A stretch of DNA of 64,000 nucleotides. It comes from UBA285 sp049970695. GTDB taxonomy: Archaea > Thermoproteota > Thermoprotei_A > Sulfolobales > Desulfurococcaceae. The stretch is from assembly GCA_049970695.1 (NCBI GenBank), contig JBMFML010000006.1, positions 10,972 through 74,971 of the forward strand. The letters are read 5' to 3'. Positions 24,145 through 31,570 of the stretch are shown here, piece after piece. Under the pieces are notes generated by a model. The model did not search any database and was not told the DNA's origin. It worked only from the letters and a program-made list of their open reading frames with translations. A program made the position numbers and the translations under genes. Each line of letters opens with the position of its first letter. Positions within the stretch are counted from its first letter, which is position 1.

Positions 24145-25713
24145 GTGGTGGATACGAGCCTGATAATTGGGCTTGTGCCCTTCACGCCGGTACTGGCTGC
24201 ATTCGCGCTCCCCGTTGTTTACCTAGCGTCGAGGAACAGGGCAGTAGTGTTCGCCTATACCTCAGCAGTACTGCTGGTAGTGTTTGCCTTGAGCACCCTA
24301 GTCGCCATTGATGCTCTAGCGTCAGATTATCCGCTAGTCTTTAAAGCAGGTGGCTGGCCGGCTCCAATAGGAATAGTCTACGTTGTCGATAAGTTCACGA
24401 GCGTCGTTGCAGCCGTATCCGCGCTGATTCTATTCCTAGTGTCTGTATATAGCATTAGCTACATAACGGACGAGGGCTACCCGTGGTACGCCGCGCTGCT
24501 GTTGGGCCTCTCCTCGGGCATTCTAGGCGTGACATATACTGGAGACGCGTTTAACTTGTTTGTAATGCTGGAAGTAACTGGCGTGGCTGCCTACTCGCTC
24601 GTAATGTACTACATGAGGAGGGCAGACTCCCTGGTCTCAGGGCTCAAGTACGCCTTTATAGGGGCCCTCGGGACGACTCTCTACCTGCTTGCAATGGGGC
24701 TTACTTATGGAGTGTTTGGAACGCTGAACTTTGCTGACATGTCCCTCAAGCTGAGGGCTGCCAACTCGGAGTATGCTTACATAGGCTATGGGCTCATAAT
24801 GGTAACCGCCTTTTGGGCCTTCAGCATTAAGAGCGGCGTGTTTCCAAACCACTTCTGGCTCCCTGATGCCCACCCAGCAGCCCCAACGCCGATATCAGCA
24901 CTACTCAGCGGCCTCGTTGTGAACACTGGTATTATCGGGCTCTACAGGTTCCTCTACGTGGTTTCGTGGAGCGCGCCGCAGTCGCCCCTGCCAGCACCAC
25001 TAGAGGCCGTTAAGTCGTTTATTTCGCTTCTAGCCATAGGCACGGGGGCCGTGTCGGCGTTCTTTGGGGGATTACTAATGTTTGTGCAAAACGACATCAA
25101 GAGGCTAATAGCGTACTCAACGATAATGAACCTCGGATTTCTCTTCATGGCCGCCGGCTGTGCAACGCAACATGGTTTGAGCGCGCTACTATTCTACGTC
25201 GTCGTGCACTCTATTGCAAAAGCAGTGCTTTTCCTCAGTGCAGGCGTATTCATAAAGGCCGCTGGCACTAGGAACCTGGATAGGCTCTCGGGGCTTGGCC
25301 CGAGGTATCCCGTTGCAGGCTTCGCGCTTGCCGTGTCCGCCTTAACGCTCGCCGGGCTTCCACCACTACCTGGGTTCTTCGCCAAGATACTCCTATACGA
25401 GGCCCTCTTCGAGTACAACATTGCCTTGGCGATTTTGATGGTCGTAGCAAGTGCTGTGGGGCTTATATCGTACATGCGCCTAGTCTACACGATTCTCCTC
25501 GGCGTGCCCGTTACTAAGCCGCTCCCGCTTCAAATGAGGCTTGCCAAGGCCTCCCTGCTAGTCTCGTCTCTCGTGCTGATAGCCCTGGGCATGGCGTTCC
25601 TCGCAGCACCACTGAGTGTGGTTTCGCAGCTACATGAAGTAGCTTCTCAAGTAACTACAAATGCCTACTCCTACATCAAGTACCTAGAGGAAACGCTGCT
25701 CAAGCTTACTTAG
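24145..25713 (+). CDS. mrpD: Mrp-type antiporter subunit D (NuoL/M/N-like ion pump)
   Basis: A 522-residue, roughly 14-helix subunit of the NuoL/M/N family that carries protons. The conserved glutamate lies in GDAFNLFVMLEVTGVAAYSL and the conserved lysine in GLKYAFIGALGTTLYLLA, with PNHFWLPDAHPAAPTPISAL in the centre. It is the only NuoL/M/N-type subunit of the module; there is no full-length MrpA. This matches Mbh-type modules (MbhH) rather than bacterial Mrp. It ends the operon and converges with ribK by four bases. Confidence 0.93.
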   Translation: MVDTSLIIGLVPFTPVLAAFALPVVYLASRNRAVVFAYTSAVLLVVFALSTLVAIDALASDYPLVFKAGGWPAPIGIVYVVDKFTSVVAAVSALILFLVSVYSISYITDEGYPWYAALLLGLSSGILGVTYTGDAFNLFVMLEVTGVAAYSLVMYYMRRADSLVSGLKYAFIGALGTTLYLLAMGLTYGVFGTLNFADMSLKLRAANSEYAYIGYGLIMVTAFWAFSIKSGVFPNHFWLPDAHPAAPTPISALLSGLVVNTGIIGLYRFLYVVSWSAPQSPLPAPLEAVKSFISLLAIGTGAVSAFFGGLLMFVQNDIKRLIAYSTIMNLGFLFMAAGCATQHGLSALLFYVVVHSIAKAVLFLSAGVFIKAAGTRNLDRLSGLGPRYPVAGFALAVSALTLAGLPPLPGFFAKILLYEALFEYNIALAILMVVASAVGLISYMRLVYTILLGVPVTKPLPLQMRLAKASLLVSSLVLIALGMAFLAAPLSVVSQLHEVASQVTTNAYSYIKYLEETLLKLT

Positions 25714-26078
25714 TCCTCGATAAGTATTTCTACTGTAGAGCCGTCTTCCAAGCCGAGCAGTCTTCTGAGGGGCACTGTGGATATTACTTCGCCAACTCTG
25801 CACTCGTGCATGGTCACAACGGGCTTAACGAGCAGTACTCTCACGCCACTTAGCCAGCCCTTATAGGCATAGGCTCCACCGAGCCCAGGAGCCGGGGGCT
25901 TAATGTAAATGGGCTCCTTTGCGCTGAGCAGCTCGTAAAAGCACTTCTCGAGAACGACGTTTAAGGTGCCTGGGTACGGCTCTCCGCCGAGCAGCTCGAC
26001 GAAGACGTGCTTGTACTTCTCGACGTAGAGCCTGCCCTCTCCCACGCCACTTACGACAGTGGCCTTTAAGGTAAGCAT
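25710..26078 (-). CDS. ribK: CTP-dependent riboflavin kinase
   Basis: A 122-residue archaeal riboflavin kinase, which makes FMN with CTP as phosphate donor (Methanocaldococcus MJ0056 family). Motifs include GVGEGRLYVEKYKHVFVELL and EPYPGTLNVVL, and a C-terminal STVPLRRLLGLEDGSTVEI. The length is typical for the single-domain form. The ATG start stands alone on this strand about 50 bases past the AOR gene stop, so both may share a message. Confidence 0.88.
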   Translation of the reverse strand: MLTLKATVVSGVGEGRLYVEKYKHVFVELLGGEPYPGTLNVVLEKCFYELLSAKEPIYIKPPAPGLGGAYAYKGWLSGVRVLLVKPVVTMHECRVGEVISTVPLRRLLGLEDGSTVEILIED

Positions 26079-26127
26079 AAACCTCCCAGGGGCTTCGAGG
26101 AGTTGGGGGCAGAAAAAAGCGCGTTAC

Positions 26128-27954
26128 CTACTGGAGAGTCACGAGCTCGTCTAGAACGGGTATTGTGAACTCCAAGTTGAGCTTTACAAGCGTCTCTCTC
26201 TTCGGCACCCCCCTGGAGTCCCACCCTCTCAATTCGTAGTACCAGTCAAGCATCTTGTCGAATTTTGCAGGGTCCAGCTTGGAGCCTGCGTAGGGTCCTT
26301 TCGTCAGCGGCTGCTTAAACCACCTAATTGGCGGGTAATCCATTTCCCTGCTCCAGTACTGGTGTTCTCTGATCCAGTAGGCCCTAATCAGAGTGTAGAT
26401 TCTCTGGGCGACATTTCTAATGCTGTCGAGGCTCCAGGCAACGCCAGTTGCGGCTGTCAGCAGCCTCGGGTAGTAGTCTAGGTCTAGTCCTACTTCGACC
26501 CAGGGGAGCCTGCAAGTCGTCAGCGACTCAAACATTCCGCCTCTCACGTCTTGGAGGAACACCAGCCTCTCGACTTTCTGCCTAGTGTAGCCGAGCCTGT
26601 CTGTCGAGACCTCGTAGCTTATTATCCAGGCATCTTTGTGGTGCGCGCCTATTGGAGAAGTCGCGTAAGCGAGAGCCATGGCTGGCGCTGCGTGGCAATC
26701 GTATGCCGATACTTCAAGGCCCTTGACGTGCATTGCGAACTGCTCTGCCTCCTTACCCAGGCTTCTCGCCATCCTCGCAACTCCCTCGGCGAGGAACGCG
26801 CCAATGCCGCGCCTGTACGCCGTGTCTTCCACTAGCTTCTTTGCCTCGCTGAAATCGCCCCACTCTACCTTCTCGCTGACGAGCTTTCTCTCACTAGCCT
26901 CCATGTAGAACCCGAGCGCGTTGCCCATGCTTATTGTGTCTACTCCCAGTTTGTCGCACAGCTTGTTGAGTTCTGCGACTCTCCTTAAGTCGTCGATGAG
27001 TATGTTGCTTCCCAGCATAGCGACGTTTTCGTAGTCAAGCTCGCTTTCTTCAAGCGACAAGTCTAGCACTACGTTGCCACACTGCATGTTGCAGTAGGGG
27101 CAGCCCCTCCTGCTTACTTTCAGCTTTTCCATCAAGTCTCCGCTAATGGTCTCGTAGAGCTCCCACACCCCCTCTCTAAAGTTCATTGTTGGGAGGCAGC
27201 TGTTCTTCTGGCTCCACACAATAGTAGCCATTGTGCCCTGCCTAATCCAGAAGTCGTAGCCACTGCTCTTTAGTATCTTGGTGTAGGCCTCTGTTGCAAC
27301 TTTTCTCAAGGCCTCGATGTCTGCAATAGGTGGTTCTCTCGTGCCCTTTATCACTAAGGCCTTGAGCTTCTTGCTGCCCATTACAGCACCCATGCCAGGC
27401 CTTCCACCGCTCCGCCCCCTCTGCGACACGACAGTAGCGTATCTTACGCAGTTCTCACCTGCCGGACCTATTAGCAGGCACCCCACGTCCCTGCCGTGCT
27501 TCTTCAAGAGCTTGTTCTCGGCTTCGAAGGTGTCTAACCCCCACAAGTCCTCGGCGTCGTAGAACTCCACTCTGCTGTTCTCAATGTAGACGTAGCCCGG
27601 CTTGCTAAAAGCCCCTGTTATTACAACGGCGTCGTAGCCTGTTCTCTTTAAGTAGAAGCTGGCCATGGTACCTACATTGCCGTCTCCGTAGCCGTAGGTC
27701 AGGGGGCTCTTAGAGGCTACGACGAGCTTGCCGCTGCTCGGCACGGGTAGCCCGGAGAGGGGCCCAGCTGCAATTACTAGGTGGTTGTAGGGTGATAGTG
27801 GGTCTACACCAGGCGGATTCCACTCCCACAATAGCCTCGCCGCAAGCCCGCGGCCACCAATGTACTGCAGGTAGTAACTGGCATCCAGCTGAACCTCTTT
27901 GACCTTCCTAGTAGTGAGGTTTATGTAGAGAACTCTGCCCCACCAGCCCTTCAA
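26128..27954 (-). CDS. aor: Aldehyde:ferredoxin oxidoreductase family (tungsten) enzyme
   Basis: A tungstopterin enzyme of about 608 residues that oxidises aldehydes to acids with ferredoxin as acceptor. Visible are the N-terminal domain KGWWGRVLYINLTT with YIGGRGLAARLL, the pterin-binding PSSGKLVVASKSPLTYG, the 4Fe-4S cysteines in RRGCPYCNMQCGN with the last cysteine in LTTCRLPW, and AYATSPIGAHHKDAW. TTG at 27954 gives MKGWWGR, like relatives. An upstream GTG at 28041 would add 29 unconserved residues and would place the TATA box inside the gene. Whether it is AOR, FOR or another specificity is not clear. Confidence 0.92.
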   Translation of the reverse strand: MKGWWGRVLYINLTTRKVKEVQLDASYYLQYIGGRGLAARLLWEWNPPGVDPLSPYNHLVIAAGPLSGLPVPSSGKLVVASKSPLTYGYGDGNVGTMASFYLKRTGYDAVVITGAFSKPGYVYIENSRVEFYDAEDLWGLDTFEAENKLLKKHGRDVGCLLIGPAGENCVRYATVVSQRGRSGGRPGMGAVMGSKKLKALVIKGTREPPIADIEALRKVATEAYTKILKSSGYDFWIRQGTMATIVWSQKNSCLPTMNFREGVWELYETISGDLMEKLKVSRRGCPYCNMQCGNVVLDLSLEESELDYENVAMLGSNILIDDLRRVAELNKLCDKLGVDTISMGNALGFYMEASERKLVSEKVEWGDFSEAKKLVEDTAYRRGIGAFLAEGVARMARSLGKEAEQFAMHVKGLEVSAYDCHAAPAMALAYATSPIGAHHKDAWIISYEVSTDRLGYTRQKVERLVFLQDVRGGMFESLTTCRLPWVEVGLDLDYYPRLLTAATGVAWSLDSIRNVAQRIYTLIRAYWIREHQYWSREMDYPPIRWFKQPLTKGPYAGSKLDPAKFDKMLDWYYELRGWDSRGVPKRETLVKLNLEFTIPVLDELVTLQ

Positions 27955-28022
27955 CGCCGAACACCGCTGCACGTGTATAGTTAGGCAGGCAGAGGATTTA
28001 ACCACAACTAGCGAGTAATCAT

Positions 28023-28032
28023 ACTTAAAAGT
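28023..28032. promoter_or_regulatory. Near-palindromic TATA box shared by AOR and tRNA-Ile
   Basis: ACTTAAAAGT reads as a good TATA box on both strands. On the plus strand it lies about 30 bases before the tRNA. On the minus strand transcription would begin near 28000, upstream of the AOR starts GTG 27972 and TTG 27954 but after the GTG at 28041. This is the main reason for the shorter AOR start. Confidence 0.4.
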
Positions 28033-28058
28033 CCCCGCCACGTAAGTAGGGATGTGGT

Positions 28059-28132
28059 GGGCCCGTAGCTCAGCTTGGTGGAGCGCCCGGCTGATAACCG
28101 GGAGGTCCGGGGTTCAAATCCCCGCGGGCCCA
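28059..28132 (+). tRNA. tRNA-Ile (anticodon GAT)
   Basis: A complete 74-base cloverleaf. The acceptor is GGGCCCG/CGGGCCC with discriminator A, the D-stem GCTC/GAGC, and the anticodon stem CCCGG/CCGGG with loop CTGATAA (anticodon GAT). The T-arm is CGGGG-TTCAAAT-CCCCG. There is no intron and no encoded CCA. It has a TATA box about 30 bases upstream. Confidence 0.96.
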
Positions 28133-28183
28133 CTAACATCCTAAATGGGCGGGGCCGCTAGCTAGTTCTGCTCGCCGCGTTGC

Positions 28184-29083
28184 TCAAAAGGGCTTTACCT
28201 TTACCTTCTTTACTACGTCCATTACCTTGACTAGTGGTATTGCGAGGTTTTCGCCGAACTCGTAGAAGACGTCTCCTCCAATGAAGACTATGTCTGGTTG
28301 CTGAGATCTGGAGAGGACTTTGTAGAGGCAGTATTCCCCGAGAATAGGCGCTGCTTTGAGTGGGTTCCGCAAGTCGTAGACTAAGACGTCGGAAGCCGAG
28401 CCCTTTTCCACGAAGCCTCCATCTATGTGCGCCAGCTTGTACGGGTTTGTCAGCAACTTGTAGGACTCTAGGGGCTCATTAAAGCTCCTGTAGACTTCTT
28501 CAATTGCTGTTAAGACGTTTCCATAACCCCTAGCATCAACAAGCAGGCAGCTCTTCGAGGCAGTCTCGGGCCTGCAGATAGTGCTTAGGGGGCCGAGCTT
28601 GCTGTCCTCGTAGTACAAGTGCCCATTATCTACTTCGAAAACCACTAGAAACGGGTTTGGAGAAACAGTGCCCCTCTCGGCAATAACTCCCACCCTCACA
28701 CCATTCTGCCTAGCCGCCTCACCGACAACCTCCGGGTACTTCGTCACGGCTATGGGCAGTGTGACCCCGTTTATGTACGCATTGACTATTCCCACTTCAA
28801 CTAGTTTTTTAGACTCCTGCTTGGTCAGCGTCGAGATATCGGGGTCGCCGATCATCCTCGTGACGTACTCCAGTAGGTCGACGATCAGGCTATAGCCATG
28901 GACTACTAGAGCGCTCGACTCGAAGTTGTATACTAGCTCTGCGAGCTCGTATTCCGGGGGAGGCTCTTCGCCAACGTCCTCGATTCTCGTTCCGCGCAGA
29001 AATACGAATCCCTGCTTAAACCCCTCACTAGTCAAGTACCACACATTGCTGAGCAGGCTTCTAGAAGCCGTAAAGCTCGACAT
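28184..29083 (-). CDS. Amidohydrolase-like protein without metal ligands
   Basis: A 299-residue protein with the outline of the amidohydrolase superfamily. The N-terminal strand pair (GFVFLRGTRIEDVG) and the closing part SASDVLVYDLRNPL, then DIVFIGGDVFYEFGENLAI, resemble the beta-sandwich that flanks the barrel of cytosine-deaminase-like enzymes. The HxH of strand 1 is missing: where relatives have a PGxxNxHxH-like loop it reads ALVVHGYSLIVDLLEY. The other metal histidines are not seen either, and at 299 residues it is short. It is probably a non-catalytic or strongly changed relative. The ATG start at 29083 is the only good candidate. Confidence 0.6.
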   Translation of the reverse strand: MSSFTASRSLLSNVWYLTSEGFKQGFVFLRGTRIEDVGEEPPPEYELAELVYNFESSALVVHGYSLIVDLLEYVTRMIGDPDISTLTKQESKKLVEVGIVNAYINGVTLPIAVTKYPEVVGEAARQNGVRVGVIAERGTVSPNPFLVVFEVDNGHLYYEDSKLGPLSTICRPETASKSCLLVDARGYGNVLTAIEEVYRSFNEPLESYKLLTNPYKLAHIDGGFVEKGSASDVLVYDLRNPLKAAPILGEYCLYKVLSRSQQPDIVFIGGDVFYEFGENLAIPLVKVMDVVKKVKVKPF

Positions 29084-29427
29084 GACAGACTGCCTACTTG
29101 CCGGAGCCTGGTAGCTCTATGTGTGAGTAGGAGTAAAAATAGCCTAGAGTGCGCCTTTGTTGCCATGCCAAAAACGCCGCAGAGCCGGCAACTTCACTCA
29201 ACTGCCTATGGAAGGCTCGAGCAGCCGGAGACTTAGACGGCACCTCTGATTGAGCCTGTACATCACGCCGCGCTCAGATTATCCGCTGAGCTTCATCGGT
29301 GCGGGGCCGGGTCGTTTGTTTCGAAAAATCATCACGCCTCAGACCGCCCGTCGTATCCATCCCCGGCCCATGCTAGTAATTTGGCTTTTCAGGCTCTTAA
29401 TACGTTAGCGCCCGTGGGGATTGGGCG
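29084..29427. other. Gene-free stretch with several possible stem-loops
   Basis: A 344-base gap between two divergent genes with no convincing frame. It contains a 6-bp stem with an 8-base loop (GCTCAG at 29272-29277 with CTGAGC at 29286-29291). GGGCCGGG (about 29294-29301) can pair with CCCGGCCC (about 29361-29369). On the minus strand GGCGTGATG occurs twice (near 29263-29271 and 29329-29337). These could belong to a structured RNA, but no known RNA family is recognised. An AT-rich CTTAATACG near 29396 may be the promoter of the next gene. Confidence 0.35.
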
Positions 29428-30240
29428 TTGAGCAAGCGCATTATAGCACTCATGACGGACTACGGCTACAAGGATCCGTACGTCGGAGTAGTAAAGGCCG
29501 TTATAAAGTCCATCAACCCTGACGCCGAGATCGTGGACTTGACTCACGGCATCGAGAGGCACAACATCCTTGAAGCAGCAGTCATGCTCGCAGTATCAGC
29601 CAAGTACTTCCCGCGAGGAACTATATTCGTGGTCGTGGTCGACCCCGGAGTTGGAAGTGCTAGAAAGGCCCTGCTGATCGAGACCACAAACTACATATTA
29701 ATAGGGCCCGACAACGGCTGCCTCACGCTCTTAGCAGAGCTAGACGGGCCCAAGAGGGTCTTCGACATCTCGAACTCGAGGTACAGGCTTCCAGAAGTCT
29801 CGCACACGTTTCACGGAAGAGACATCTTTGCGCCAGTAGCAGCGTGGGTGAGCAGAGGCATACCACTAGAAGAAGTTGGTGCCGAGATAAGCTACAGCGA
29901 CGTAGTGAGACTAAACCTGCCCAAGCCTGTTGTGAGGCCTGAAGAGGGCGTAGTTGAGGGAAGCGTGCTCTACGTAGACGTCTTTGGAAACGTCATGGTG
30001 AACGCAAGCCACGGCGATTTAAAGGACCTCGCGCCGCCCCTCGGCTCAAGGATTAAGCTCTACGTAGGTGATAGGGTTTACGAGTGCACTTTCGAAACTT
30101 CCTTCAGCAAAGTGCCTGCTGGCGAGCTGGCGTGCTACTTTAACTCCTGGGGCTACTTTGAAGTAGCTGTCAACCAAGGCGACGCCTCGAAAAAACTGGG
30201 CTTAAAGCAGGGAGACCGCGTGCTGATTAAGCTCAAGTAG
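29428..30240 (+). CDS. S-adenosyl-L-methionine hydrolase (adenosine-forming), DUF62 family
   Basis: A 270-residue protein of the SAM hydroxide adenosyltransferase family, related to chlorinases and fluorinases, which hydrolyses SAM to adenosine and methionine. The N-terminal MTDYGYKDPYVGVVKAVI is diagnostic. The water-activating triad is present: Asp and Arg in VVVDPGVGSARKAL and His in SHTFHGRDIFAPVAAW. GPDNGCLTLL and DVFGNVMVN are further family marks. The TTG start follows a G-rich stretch (GGGGATTGGG). The gene stands alone on the plus strand. Confidence 0.92.
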   Translation: MSKRIIALMTDYGYKDPYVGVVKAVIKSINPDAEIVDLTHGIERHNILEAAVMLAVSAKYFPRGTIFVVVVDPGVGSARKALLIETTNYILIGPDNGCLTLLAELDGPKRVFDISNSRYRLPEVSHTFHGRDIFAPVAAWVSRGIPLEEVGAEISYSDVVRLNLPKPVVRPEEGVVEGSVLYVDVFGNVMVNASHGDLKDLAPPLGSRIKLYVGDRVYECTFETSFSKVPAGELACYFNSWGYFEVAVNQGDASKKLGLKQGDRVLIKLK

Positions 30241-30247
30241 AAGTTGG

Positions 30248-30308
30248 AGGCATCAGAACTCAAGACCGTCATCACTCGTGCAGCCAACCCGAGCGCTCAT
30301 CACAGCCC
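30248..30308 (-). ncRNA. C/D-box sRNA candidate (2'-O-methylation guide)
   Basis: On the minus strand the order is C box GTGATGA (30297-30303), 13-base guide, D' box CTGC (30280-30283), 4-base spacer, C' box GTGATGA (30269-30275), 12-base guide CGGTCTTGAGTT, D box CTGA (30253-30256). Both C motifs are perfect and all spacings are those of archaeal C/D sRNAs, which direct rRNA or tRNA methylation with L7Ae, Nop5 and fibrillarin. GGC before the C box can pair with GCC after the D box across a T-T mismatch, as in a kink-turn. It lies 24 bases after the Cas4-like gene on the same strand. Targets would contain AACTCAAGACCG or CCAACCCGAGCG. Confidence 0.72.
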
Positions 30309-30332
30309 AGTTTACTACTACTCTCATGCTAT

Positions 30333-30992
30333 CTAAAAAGAGCGTGCACTCTTCGCACTCATAGTGGACGTTTCAACGTAGTAGGGGCACAGCTTTGAGA
30401 AGACGCAATACTTGCACTCCCAGTTGTACCTGGGGTGGTGCTTGTTTTCTAAGAGCTCTACGACTTCCTGCTCCAAGTCCAGGGGCTCTCTACTCACGCT
30501 GTACTCGACTATTCTAGAGGGGGTTATGTAGACTAGTATTCCTTCTTCGTAGCCAAGCATATTGAGGTATATGTTGAGCTGCTTGACGTGGTGCTCTTTG
30601 GGCAAGCCTACAGCAGCCCTCGCGGTCTTTACCTCGACTACCACTTTGCCGGCTTCGTCGACGGCGTCCACGCGGCCTTTCACGGTATAGTTCTCTCCTC
30701 TGAGAGTAATGCTTTTCGAGACTTCTACTTCGACTTTAAACCCCCTTTCTTCGAGCAAGCGCCCAAGGCCCATGTGAGCTATACTGCCTAAAACCGCTGA
30801 AGGCTCGAAGACTAGTGCAAGCTCGGGGTAGTGCTTCCTCGCGTGGAACTTGTGAGTGCACTGCACGAGGTCTGTTACGTAGATAATGTGCGGATCTCTC
30901 AGCTCCTCAGCTCTCTTTAGCTGCTCACCAACGACTTTTTCATACACTACTTTGACTACGCGAAAGCCTGGCTTAACGGGAAAGAGGCTCAA
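30333..30992 (-). CDS. Cas4-like PD-(D/E)XK exonuclease family protein
   Basis: A 219-residue RecB-family nuclease resembling Cas4. It has the first cysteine (DLVQCTHKF), the conserved His (LGSIAHMGLGRLLEE), the catalytic Asp (VKGRVDAVDE), E-x-K (VVVEVKTAR), the Gln motif (VKQLNIYLNML) and the last three cysteines in WECKYCVFSKLCP, so a 4Fe-4S cluster is likely. Cas4 degrades DNA ends and works in CRISPR adaptation, but no CRISPR array or cas1/2 is in this window, so this may be a stand-alone repair nuclease. TTG at 30992 overlaps the CYTH stop by four bases and is preferred over GTG at 31025. Confidence 0.85.
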   Translation of the reverse strand: MSLFPVKPGFRVVKVVYEKVVGEQLKRAEELRDPHIIYVTDLVQCTHKFHARKHYPELALVFEPSAVLGSIAHMGLGRLLEERGFKVEVEVSKSITLRGENYTVKGRVDAVDEAGKVVVEVKTARAAVGLPKEHHVKQLNIYLNMLGYEEGILVYITPSRIVEYSVSREPLDLEQEVVELLENKHHPRYNWECKYCVFSKLCPYYVETSTMSAKSARSF

Positions 30993-31570
30993 GTCCCATC
31001 TACCTCTAAGCCCATTGCTATGCACTTCTTGGTCTTAAGGCATATCTCGAGGTACGTCTCTTCTACGATTCGTGCTTGCGCTAACAGCCTGCTCACTATG
31101 AGCCTGGCAAGCTCTTCTCCGCTGGGCGTCGAGAGCTCCAGCTCTAAGTAGTAGCCCACGCCGTGTAGCAAGTCGAGAAAGGCGCTCACGCCGCTTCCCT
31201 CGTAAATCTCCCGGGTTTTCGAGAAAACTGCTACGCGGCTAAAACCGAGCTTTGCAAGTACCTCGCCGAGTGTTTCCCAAGCGCTTTTGTCGAGCCTGAG
31301 CTCTAGCTCTTCGCGCGCCTTTAGGCCGGCGGGTAGCCCCTTTTCGCGGGGTCCTTTGTAGGTCATTGCATAGCTCTCTCCACTCTTGCAACGCCTCATT
31401 CTCAGCCTAAGTGCCTCGTCTGTTTCAGTAAAGTTCCTGCAGGGGTGCGAGTAGTAGGCGTCTAGCTCGTAGCACTCGTCAACGAGCTTAAGCCCGTGGC
31501 TAGCTAAAACAGCCCTCGCCAGGTCTGGATTGAGTACCTCGAGCTTAACCTCGACCTCGTGCTTAGTCAC
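30989..31570 (-). CDS. CYTH domain protein (class IV adenylate cyclase / thiamine triphosphatase superfamily)
   Basis: A 193-residue CYTH protein. The signature ExExK is at residues 5-9 (EVEVK), and the charged strands of the triphosphate tunnel follow (ALRLRMRR, YAMTYKGPREKG, REELELRLD, FSKTREIY, YYLELEL). Such proteins bind triphosphorylated substrates. In archaea the true reaction is mostly unknown, and names such as CyaB are carried over. The GTG start at 31570 overlaps the HDAC-family stop by eight bases; its own stop overlaps the Cas4-like start. Confidence 0.85.
   Translation of the reverse strand: MTKHEVEVKLEVLNPDLARAVLASHGLKLVDECYELDAYYSHPCRNFTETDEALRLRMRRCKSGESYAMTYKGPREKGLPAGLKAREELELRLDKSAWETLGEVLAKLGFSRVAVFSKTREIYEGSGVSAFLDLLHGVGYYLELELSTPSGEELARLIVSRLLAQARIVEETYLEICLKTKKCIAMGLEVDGT

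Noticed and set aside
27955..28041. 29-residue N-terminal extension of the aldehyde oxidoreductase
   Set aside because: The stretch contains the likely TATA box and is not seen in relatives, whose N-terminus is near KGWWGR.
29270..29338. Minus-strand GTGATGA (29329-29335) followed by CTGA (29274-29277), a possible C/D-box sRNA
   Set aside because: There are about 50 bases between the boxes, with no acceptable D'/C' pair at normal spacing. The CTGA is part of a 6-bp hairpin, which would hide a D box.
30333..30992. Cas4-like gene as sign of a CRISPR-Cas locus
   Set aside because: No repeat-spacer array and no other cas gene was found in the window; Cas4-like proteins also occur alone in archaea.
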